In this document: one piece after another, positions 1-6,067 of the stretch | Position numbering within the stretch: the stretch's first letter is position 1 | Layout: every line of letters starts with the position of its first letter | Source of the DNA: Verrucomicrobiales bacterium | GTDB lineage: Bacteria; Verrucomicrobiota; Verrucomicrobiia; Verrucomicrobiales; DEV007 | Reading direction: 5' to 3' | Assembly (NCBI GenBank): GCA_003232855.1 | Contig: QIKC01000365.1 | Span: forward strand, 1-9,717 | Length of the DNA: 9,717 nucleotides | Program-made: the position numbers and the translations under genes | The notes under the pieces: generated by a model | Told to the model about the DNA's origin: nothing | Database searches by the model: none | Seen by the model: only the letters and a program-made list of their open reading frames with translations

Positions 1-114
1 ACCCGGGAGCGCGTCCGCCAAGTGCAGAACGCCAGTCTAGCCAAGCTCAAGGTCGAACTCCTCAACGTCGATCCCTACAGCTTTGGCAGCGAGCCCAAAG
101 CACTCTCAGCCTGA
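1..114 (+). CDS. C-terminal fragment of an unidentified protein
   Basis: The first reading frame is open from the window edge to a TGA at 112-114, giving the last 37 residues of a protein that begins upstream. The fragment has a charged, helix-like stretch (RERVRQVQ, then LAKLKVELL) followed by VDPYSFGSEPKALSA. It contains no motif I can assign to a family, so no function is proposed. Codons are mostly G/C-ending, like the neighbouring genes, which supports it being real coding sequence. A strong hairpin lies 34 bases after the stop and may mark the end of its transcript. Confidence 0.55.
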   Translation, partial: TRERVRQVQNASLAKLKVELLNVDPYSFGSEPKALSA

Positions 115-148
115 GCCGACGACCATCCACTCCACATCCCCGACAGAG

Positions 149-176
149 TCACCGGCGACACCCCAAGCGCCGGTGA
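149..176 (+). terminator. Hairpin after the edge gene, terminator-like without a U tract
   Basis: TCACCGGCG (149-157) and CGCCGGTGA (168-176) are perfect inverted repeats, forming a 9-bp GC-rich stem with a 10-base loop. The hairpin lies between the stop of the edge gene and the amylase start. No run of T follows directly; the nearest is TTTTT at 211-215. It is therefore not a textbook intrinsic terminator. It could stabilise the 3' end of the upstream transcript, act with another termination factor, or be a structured part of the amylase leader. Confidence 0.4.
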
Positions 177-274
177 GGCAAACACACAATCTGTGGGTGC
201 AATTCGAGCGTTTTTGCCCTACCCGTATGTCTCTTGGTGGCCTCACCCTTCGCCCCTCACCCCCCAAAGAAGAC

Positions 275-3200
275 ATGAAACCCCTCGTTCTCCTGCTCCT
301 CGCCACCGCCGCTCTCAACAACGCCCTAGCGGACGGCATACTCACAGTCGATGCCCCCGGTCACACGACGCAGAACGCGGAATACACCACCAGCCACGTC
401 TACATCGACGAGATCGTCGGCGACACCCGAGACATCACCTTCACTTTCGACCCGCCCGGTAGCGGCGCCGTCGATCGCGCCGAGATCTTCACCAACCTGA
501 ACCGCCGCGACTTGGCGCGCACAGATAAAAACAACGACGGCATCGCCGATGGCATCGTGCCGATCGACGGCGGAAGCATCACCTCGAGCGCCGCCGACGC
601 CGACCCCATCACCGGCCACTACTACACCGCCTTCGCCATGAACTTCAACGCGGGCACCGGCACGTACGAACTAACCATCCCCGCCGCCAAGACCGGCGCC
701 TACCGCGCCACCGCCCGCTACCGCACCTCCCCCGGCGGCGCTTGGATCTGGTATGGCCTGCGTGACCACTGCATCGTCGTATCGCCGGTAGCCGCCCGCG
801 ACATCGCCCTCTACGAAATCAACGTCTTCAACATCGAGGCCGACGGCGACAGCTTCGCCGACCGCTCGACGCTGGAGGATCTGCACAACGCGCCGGGCGC
901 ACCACACTCCAGCAACAACCGTTGGGATCTCGACTACCTCACCGACCTCGGCTGCAACTGGCTCTGGTTCCAACCGATCCACCCGACCGGTATCGACGGT
1001 CGCGAGCCGTCCGGCGGCTACGGTTCCGCCACGCCTCCCTACGACCCCGGCAGCCCCTACTCGGTGAAAAATTTCTTCGCCGTCAACGAGCTGATGTCGG
1101 CCAACTACAGCGGCTCGAACACCCTCGCCCAAAATCGGGCGACGGCGATGACCGCATGGGGAGAGTTTGTCGCCGCAGCCGATGCCAAGGGGGTCGGAAT
1201 CATGTTGGACGCGCCGTACAACCACACCGCATTCGACGTCGAACTCGCCGAGCAAGGTGTCGACCTGTTCGAGCCAGACGGCTCCAGCTGGGCGGCCAGC
1301 GACGAAATCCGCAACCGCGAAGCGCGCTTCTTCTCGCGCGATTACGACCCGGCGAACAACCCCAGTGGCGAGAACTACGGCGACCGCGCCACCGGTGCCG
1401 GCGACATCGCGCCCGGCCCCGACCGCTTCGATTTCGGTAAGTGGCAGGACGTCAGAGACGTCTACTTCGGGCGCTACGACGCGCTGGTCGAACACGACGG
1501 CGCCTCCGAAATCAACACCTACATCAACGAGGGCGACTGGTTCGACTTCGGCGACGCGGAATGGACCGCGTCCGATTTCACCCAGGGAGGAACGGCGCGC
1601 AACGTCACCCACCGCGTCTGGGACTACTTCGCAGAATACGCGCTGCACTGGTTAGAAAACACCCGCCCGGACGGCGCCAACCGGAACTCCGTGCCCTCCG
1701 ACGGCGACGCCGCCGCGCGCGCCGCTTGGGACGCTGCGGGCATCGACGGCCTGCGCTGCGACTTCGGCCAGGGTCTGCCGCCGCGGGCTTGGGAATACAT
1801 GATCAACGTCGCTCGCGAGAAAAAATGGGGCTTCGTAATGATGAGCGAATCACTCGACGGCGGCGCCGTCACCTACCGCTCCGCGCGCCACTTCGACATC
1901 CTCAACGAAAACATCGTCTTCCCCCTGAGGGCAGCCACGAACAAATTTTCCTACCGCGACATTTTCCAAAGTCGGCGCACCGCCTACGGGCAGGCGCTGG
2001 TGCTGATGAACACCTCCTCGCACGACGAGGAAAACTACGTCGATCCATGGGAGGCCGTGGTGCGCACCGCCGTCACCGCGACCAACGACGGACTGACCAT
2101 GCTGTTCCCTGGGCAGGAGCTGGGCATCAGCCGCACCTTCGGCTACCAGCACTACGAAATCAACTTCGGCAAACAGATCGCCCACTTCAAACGCTGGAAC
2201 TCGATGATGCCGATTTGGGACGACACAGACTTCGGCAACGACCAGCTTTACAACGTCTACGCCGGCCTGCTCTCCGCACGCAGGGAAAACCCCGCGCTGC
2301 GCGCCAGCAACCGCTGGTTCCTCGACGGCGACGGCGGCAACGACCAAATCCACGCGGTCGCCAAGTACGAAGAGACAGGCTCTTCACCCGCGTTCAAAAA
2401 CGTGGTCATCGCCTTCGCCAACCTCGACCGCGACAACGACCACAGCGACAACTTCAAAATTCCCGGCAGCTTAGTCCCTCTGTTAGGGATCAAAGCGGGC
2501 CGCCTCTACAACACCCGCAACACCGCCGCCTACAACCGCCCACCCGCAGTCACCGGCCGTGACCAGCTCTGGCTCTGGGGCGCGGGCATCGACGGCGCGG
2601 CCTTGGAATCCACCGGTTTCACCGTGTTTCTGAAGAGGGTTCCGACCACCGTGGGCGACTGGGACAACGCCCCATACGAGGCACAATATCTCAAGCTCTA
2701 CGACATCACCCCGCCGCCCTCGCCCGCCCCGCTCTCAGACCACTACCAACTCGGCGACGAGATCACCTTCACCTGGATCCCCAACGGCGGCCCCGACGAC
2801 AACATCACCGCCTACCAAGTCGTCGTCAGGGACGACAACGACAACATCGTCTCCAGCGGCACGGTCGTCGACGGCTCCCACAGCTACACGTTCAGCGGCA
2901 CCTTCGGCAGCACCTACCGCGCCACGGTCACCGCCGTCAGCGTCGCCGACGTCGTCTCCACATCCTCCGCCTCGTCCGGCTCCGGCGCCCCCGACCCCGC
3001 CCTACCCAACTCCGCGGTAACACTGCTCGCCCCCACCGCAGACGCAGATGGCGACGGCGCTAACAACACTGACGAAGACACCGCAGGAACGAATCCACTG
3101 GATGCCGCGTCGCGCTTTGTCGCCCAGTCTATCGTCGCCGACGGCAGTGGGCACGCCATCACCTTCACCACCGTCCCCGGACGCTACTACCATTTACAAA

Positions 3201-3358
3201 CCCGCACCGATCTGACGAGCGGCGGCACTTGGACGACCGTCGAAAACGACGCCCTCGCCAGCGGCGACAACATGACGTTAACCCACGACGGCGACGCCAC
3301 CCCGCGCCGCTTCTACCGGGTTCTGGTAAGCACGGATCCCCTGACTCCAGATGCCTAA
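275..3358 (+). CDS. Secreted alpha-amylase-family (GH13) glycoside hydrolase
   Basis: Encodes 1027 residues, likely an exported enzyme cleaving alpha-glucan linkages in starch- or glycogen-like polymers. The ATG at 275 is chosen because it opens a signal peptide (MKPLVLLLLATAALNNALA, cleavage near 19) and follows the purine-rich AAAGAAG. The frame stays open upstream to 83, but that extension is Pro/Ser/Thr-rich and hides the signal peptide. Domains: a beta-rich N-terminal module (about 23-170) with an Asp-rich loop (DKNNDGIADG); a GH13 barrel from about 176 carrying DAPYNH (312-317, region I), GLRCDF with R494 and nucleophile D496 (II), general acid E525 in MMSESL (III), and H583-D584 in SSHDEEN (IV); domain C; an Fn3-like module (about 813-910); a calcium-type Asp repeat DADGDGANNTDED (about 923-935); and a terminal beta module ending in FYRV. 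All catalytic residues are present. GH13 subfamily and exact substrate cannot be told. The HAD phosphatase gene follows 55 bp downstream. Confidence 0.93.
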   Translation: MKPLVLLLLATAALNNALADGILTVDAPGHTTQNAEYTTSHVYIDEIVGDTRDITFTFDPPGSGAVDRAEIFTNLNRRDLARTDKNNDGIADGIVPIDGGSITSSAADADPITGHYYTAFAMNFNAGTGTYELTIPAAKTGAYRATARYRTSPGGAWIWYGLRDHCIVVSPVAARDIALYEINVFNIEADGDSFADRSTLEDLHNAPGAPHSSNNRWDLDYLTDLGCNWLWFQPIHPTGIDGREPSGGYGSATPPYDPGSPYSVKNFFAVNELMSANYSGSNTLAQNRATAMTAWGEFVAAADAKGVGIMLDAPYNHTAFDVELAEQGVDLFEPDGSSWAASDEIRNREARFFSRDYDPANNPSGENYGDRATGAGDIAPGPDRFDFGKWQDVRDVYFGRYDALVEHDGASEINTYINEGDWFDFGDAEWTASDFTQGGTARNVTHRVWDYFAEYALHWLENTRPDGANRNSVPSDGDAAARAAWDAAGIDGLRCDFGQGLPPRAWEYMINVAREKKWGFVMMSESLDGGAVTYRSARHFDILNENIVFPLRAATNKFSYRDIFQSRRTAYGQALVLMNTSSHDEENYVDPWEAVVRTAVTATNDGLTMLFPGQELGISRTFGYQHYEINFGKQIAHFKRWNSMMPIWDDTDFGNDQLYNVYAGLLSARRENPALRASNRWFLDGDGGNDQIHAVAKYEETGSSPAFKNVVIAFANLDRDNDHSDNFKIPGSLVPLLGIKAGRLYNTRNTAAYNRPPAVTGRDQLWLWGAGIDGAALESTGFTVFLKRVPTTVGDWDNAPYEAQYLKLYDITPPPSPAPLSDHYQLGDEITFTWIPNGGPDDNITAYQVVVRDDNDNIVSSGTVVDGSHSYTFSGTFGSTYRATVTAVSVADVVSTSSASSGSGAPDPALPNSAVTLLAPTADADGDGANNTDEDTAGTNPLDAASRFVAQSIVADGSGHAITFTTVPGRYYHLQTRTDLTSGGTWTTVENDALASGDNMTLTHDGDATPRRFYRVLVSTDPLTPDA

Positions 3359-3375
3359 CTGGCGATTGCCGAGCT

Positions 3376-3404
3376 TTGCAAAGATCACCTCTCGGGGATA
3401 TGAT
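3376..3404 (+). promoter_or_regulatory. Sigma70-like promoter at the HAD phosphatase start
   Basis: TTGCAA (3376-3381) and TATGAT (3399-3404) are separated by 17 bases, matching the consensus at 4 of 6 and 5 of 6 positions. The -10 element ends 9 bases before the ATG at 3414, so transcription would start within a few bases of the start codon and leave almost no leader. No Shine-Dalgarno motif is visible. Read-through from the amylase gene remains possible. Confidence 0.45.
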
Positions 3405-3413
3405 CACCGCAAG

Positions 3414-4406
3414 ATGCTAAAAACAAATCGACCAAAACGGCGCTCCGCCATCGCAGCCCTCGCCCTCCTCACGCTGGTTTCCACCGCGAGCGCAGACCCC
3501 CTGCCCTCCTGGAACGACGGCACGGCCAAGAAAGCCATCATCGCCTTCGTCGCCCGCACCACCACCGCCGATTCCCCGGACTACGTCGCCCCCGCCGCAC
3601 GCATCGCCACCTTCGACAACGACGGCTGCCTATGGGCCGAGCAACCACTCTATTTCCAACTGATCTACATCATCGAACGCATCAAATCACTCGCTCCCGA
3701 ACACCCCGAGTGGAAAGATACCGAGCCCTTCGCCTCCATTCTCAATGGCGATGTAAAAAAGGCGCTCGCCGGCGGCAAAAAAGCCCTGCTCGATCTGACC
3801 ATGGCCACCCACGCAGGGATCACCACCGAGGAGTTCGACCAAAGCGTGCGCGACTGGTTGGCCACCGCACGCCACCCAAAAACCGGACGCCCCTACAACG
3901 AGATGGTCTATCAGCCGATGCTCGAACTGCTCGCCTACCTCCGCGCCAACGACTTCAAGACCTTCATCGTCACCGGCGGCGGCATCGACTTCGTGCGCGT
4001 CTTCGCCGAGGAAACCTACGGCATCCCCCCAGAACAAGTGGTCGGCAGCAGTATCAAAACCAGCTACGAAATCCGCGAGGGCAAACCCGCCCTCGTCAAG
4101 CTGCCCGAACTGAACTTCATCGACGACAAGGAGGGAAAACCCATCGGCATCCATCAACACATCGGCCGCCGACCCATCTTCGCTGCGGGCAATTCCGACG
4201 GCGATTTCCAAATGCTCGAATGGACCACCGCCGGCAAAGGTGCCCGTTTCGGCCTGCTGGTTCACCACACCGACGCCGAGCGCGAATGGGCCTACGACCG
4301 CGATTCGCATATCGGCAAACTCGCTCGCGGCCTCGACGAAGGCCCGAAACGCGGCTGGACCATCGTCAATATGAAAGACGACTGGGCGCGCGTGTTCGCG
4401 GAATAG
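3414..4406 (+). CDS. Exported HAD-superfamily phosphatase
   Basis: Encodes 330 residues with a signal peptide: basic MLKTNRPKRR, a hydrophobic run, and a cleavage site after TASA (about residue 24). The four HAD motifs are present: I, FDNDGCLW with nucleophile D68 and acid/base D70; II, T187 in FIVTGGG; III, probably K242 in EGKPIGI; IV, GNSDGD (259-264) with acidic D262 and D264 for Mg2+. About 118 residues between motifs I and II leave room for a helical cap. The family hydrolyses phosphomonoesters through an aspartyl-phosphate; the substrate is unknown. With the signal peptide it probably works in the periplasm or outside the cell. ATG 3414 is preferred over in-frame ATG 3351, which overlaps the amylase stop by 8 bases and puts 21 polar residues before the signal peptide. 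A co-transcript with the amylase or its own promoter are both plausible. The HAD assignment is firm; phosphatase rather than other HAD chemistry is inferred. Confidence 0.88.
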   Translation: MLKTNRPKRRSAIAALALLTLVSTASADPLPSWNDGTAKKAIIAFVARTTTADSPDYVAPAARIATFDNDGCLWAEQPLYFQLIYIIERIKSLAPEHPEWKDTEPFASILNGDVKKALAGGKKALLDLTMATHAGITTEEFDQSVRDWLATARHPKTGRPYNEMVYQPMLELLAYLRANDFKTFIVTGGGIDFVRVFAEETYGIPPEQVVGSSIKTSYEIREGKPALVKLPELNFIDDKEGKPIGIHQHIGRRPIFAAGNSDGDFQMLEWTTAGKGARFGLLVHHTDAEREWAYDRDSHIGKLARGLDEGPKRGWTIVNMKDDWARVFAE

Positions 4407-4415
4407 CGAGACAAG

Positions 4416-5618
4416 CTACGCCGCCCTTTGCGCAGCGCCGCCGCCCCTCGCCGAAATCATCAGAGGCAGCAGCGTCAGCGCCAACATGCCGACGCAGGCC
4501 CAAGCCGCCACCGCAAAGCCGTAGTCGGCAGTCAGCCACCCACATAGCGGATAGGTGATCCCCCAGCCGACATGGCTCAGCGCAAACTGCGCCGCGTAAA
4601 CGTGCGGCCGCTCGGCCTCGATCGTGTTCTCGGCCAACATACGATTCGAAATAATACCGAACACCCCCTGGCCAGCACCGGAAAAGAGCCACGCAACCAA
4701 CAACACCGGATAGCTTTCGAACAACGCGACCGAAACGAGCACCGCGAAGAACACCGGCAATACCACCCACGACCAGCGGCGGCGCCCGCAGGACGCGCAG
4801 GCGCTAAAATGCAGCGCCGCCAGCATCGAACCCGCGCCCATCGCCGCCATCGCCAAAGGGTAATACTTGCCGTCCATATCCAGATCATTAATCACGTAGC
4901 CTGCAGTCGCAACGACCGCCAACCCACCGAGGATGCTCACCTGCAGCGTCAACATCAGCGAGCGACGCAACGCCGATACGCCCAGCATCTTGCGAATGCC
5001 GAACAACAGATCCGCACCCCTGCCGCCGCCGCGCCGCACCGCCAATACGGGACGCAAAACCACCGTGGCGATCAATGCCGCACTAATAAGAAACGAAGCG
5101 CCGTTGATCGCGAATCCGGCGCGAAAACCAATACTCCCGATGACCACCGCACCGAGCGTCATGCCGACGATATCGGATAAATTGTAAGCCATGGTGCCGT
5201 AAGCCAGCGCCCTGGGGTAGAGCTTCTCGCCGACCAAACCCGGAATCACCGCCTTATAAACCGGAGTAAAAAATGCCGACCCGAGATGCATCAGAAAAGC
5301 CAAAACGTAAAGCTGCCAGACCTCCGTCACAAAAAACATCCCGCCCATCATTACCGCCCTTAGCAAATCGGTGGCGATCATTTGCGTGCGCCGCCCCAGA
5401 CGATCGGAAAGCTGCCCGGCCAGCGGCGAAAGGAAAACGAAAATCGCGATGCGAATCACCAGCGTCGCCGCCAGCACCTTCGCTCCCTTCCCCGGGCGCA
5501 AATCCTCCGCCAGCAGAGCGATCGCCGCCGTGCCCATCGATGCACCCAGCAGGCTCGCCACGTGTGCGGTATATAGCTTGGTAAAACCCCGCTGCTGCCA
5601 AACCGAAATGCCGCTCAT
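4416..5618 (-). CDS. MFS transporter, probable exporter
   Basis: Encodes a 400-residue, highly hydrophobic protein, the usual size for a 12-helix major facilitator transporter. The signature between helices 2 and 3 is clear: LAGQLSDRLGRR (about 66-77, with D72, R73 and R76-R77). Other conserved-looking blocks are AFFTPVYKAVIPGLV, NLSDIVGMTLG and AQFALSHVGWGITYPLCGWL near the C-terminus. The central cytoplasmic loop is Gly/Arg-rich, and a later loop has CASCGRRRW. The fold and the proton-driven exporter-type motif are clear, but the substrate cannot be read; the closest general resemblance is to drug or siderophore exporters. ATG 5618 is preferred to an in-frame TTG at 5651, which would add a basic, non-helical stretch. 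Neither has a good ribosome binding site. The gene is tail-to-tail with the HAD phosphatase (9 bp between stops), with no hairpin between them. Confidence 0.88.
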   Translation of the reverse strand: MSGISVWQQRGFTKLYTAHVASLLGASMGTAAIALLAEDLRPGKGAKVLAATLVIRIAIFVFLSPLAGQLSDRLGRRTQMIATDLLRAVMMGGMFFVTEVWQLYVLAFLMHLGSAFFTPVYKAVIPGLVGEKLYPRALAYGTMAYNLSDIVGMTLGAVVIGSIGFRAGFAINGASFLISAALIATVVLRPVLAVRRGGGRGADLLFGIRKMLGVSALRRSLMLTLQVSILGGLAVVATAGYVINDLDMDGKYYPLAMAAMGAGSMLAALHFSACASCGRRRWSWVVLPVFFAVLVSVALFESYPVLLVAWLFSGAGQGVFGIISNRMLAENTIEAERPHVYAAQFALSHVGWGITYPLCGWLTADYGFAVAAWACVGMLALTLLPLMISARGGGAAQRAA

Positions 5619-5626
5619 AGGAAGTG

Positions 5627-5655
5627 ATCTTCGCCCGCCCCTCGCCGACAATCAA
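5627..5655 (-). promoter_or_regulatory. Weak promoter-like pair before the MFS gene
   Basis: Reading the minus strand, TTGATT (5655-5650) and GAAGAT (5632-5627) are 17 bases apart, and the -10-like element ends 8 bases before the ATG at 5618. The -10 match is poor (3 of 6), so this rests mostly on spacing and on resembling the layout at three other genes in the window. Confidence 0.25.
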
Positions 5656-5687
5656 TCGACGAACATTCCCAGTCGTAACTGTTTTGT

Positions 5688-5701
5688 GCCCCATGCGGGG
5701 C
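5688..5701. repeat. Inverted repeat in the divergent intergenic region
   Basis: GCCCC (5688-5692) and GGGGC (5697-5701) flank ATGC, giving a short GC-only inverted repeat between the divergent MFS and small hypothetical genes. It lies directly upstream of the -35-like element of the small gene. It could be an operator half-site pair or a minor hairpin. With 5-bp arms, chance is a real alternative. Confidence 0.25.
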
Positions 5702-5704
5702 CTG

Positions 5705-5732
5705 TTGAAGCTGCGGAAATATCACCTACAGT
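5705..5732 (+). promoter_or_regulatory. Promoter-like pair before the 100-codon gene
   Basis: TTGAAG (5705-5710) and TACAGT (5727-5732) are 16 bases apart, each matching the sigma70 consensus at 4 of 6 positions. The -10-like element ends 10 bases before the ATG at 5743. No Shine-Dalgarno motif precedes that ATG, so the transcript would be leaderless or nearly so. Confidence 0.35.
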
Positions 5733-5742
5733 TACACCGACC

Positions 5743-6045
5743 ATGATCGACCCCGGTATTTCACCAGAGCCCGACGCCGGCGGCAGAGCCGCACCGGCGC
5801 CCCCAGCCCCTGTACACTTGCCAGACGAGGAGGATTCGGCGACCTACTGGAGCGACACCCAAGTTCTGGAAGTCCTCCACGACGCCCACGCCGCCGGGCG
5901 CTCGCTCACGCGGGCAATCCGGGAACACGAAGACGCCCCCCGCTCGCCCAACGAGGAAGCGCCCCGACGAGCGTCGGTAAGCGAACGACCACGCCCCAGC
6001 TTCTTCAGCAGCCTAAAGGCAATGTTCCGCCGTCGGCCAAAGTGA
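5743..6045 (+). CDS. Small hypothetical protein, acidic/Pro-rich with a basic amphipathic tail
   Basis: Encodes 100 residues and is not recognised as a known family. The N-terminal third is Pro/Ala- and acid-rich (about 1-35). The middle is a likely helix (TYWSDTQVLEVLHDAHAAG, then SLTRAIREHE). A charged stretch follows, and the protein ends in SFFSSLKAMFRRRPK, an aromatic, strongly basic tail that could bind membrane surface or nucleic acid. Third codon positions are mostly G/C, as in neighbouring genes, and a promoter-like pair sits just upstream; both favour a real gene. The frame is open far upstream to 5371, but that part is antisense to the MFS gene, so the first ATG after the MFS start is taken. 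It ends 22 bp from the stop of the convergent BON gene. No signal peptide or membrane helix is seen. Function unknown. Confidence 0.55.
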   Translation: MIDPGISPEPDAGGRAAPAPPAPVHLPDEEDSATYWSDTQVLEVLHDAHAAGRSLTRAIREHEDAPRSPNEEAPRRASVSERPRPSFFSSLKAMFRRRPK

Positions 6046-6067
6046 CGCCAGCCCTCCCGAGAAAAGA

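Noticed and set aside
1..114. Edge fragment as a transposase end
   Set aside because: The helix-like charged C-terminus loosely recalls some transposases, but no catalytic motif or terminal inverted repeat is visible.
83..274. N-terminal extension of the amylase frame to ATG 83
   Set aside because: It overlaps the edge gene, is Pro/Ser/Thr-rich, and would bury the signal peptide that begins at ATG 275.
671..1648. 325-codon minus-strand frame opposite the amylase
   Set aside because: Val/Gly/Ala/Asp-rich translation typical of the complement of GC-rich coding sequence; no motif, and the plus strand has clear GH13 residues.
1441..2562. 373-codon plus-strand frame inside the amylase gene
   Set aside because: Extremely Arg-rich translation, an out-of-frame shadow of the amylase.
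3632..4558. 308-codon plus-strand frame across the HAD gene and into the MFS gene
   Set aside because: Arg/His/Pro-rich shadow crossing two real genes with no family motif.
5254..5694. 146-codon minus-strand frame beginning upstream of the MFS gene
   Set aside because: Out of frame with the MFS protein, which has clear membrane helices and a family signature over the same bases.
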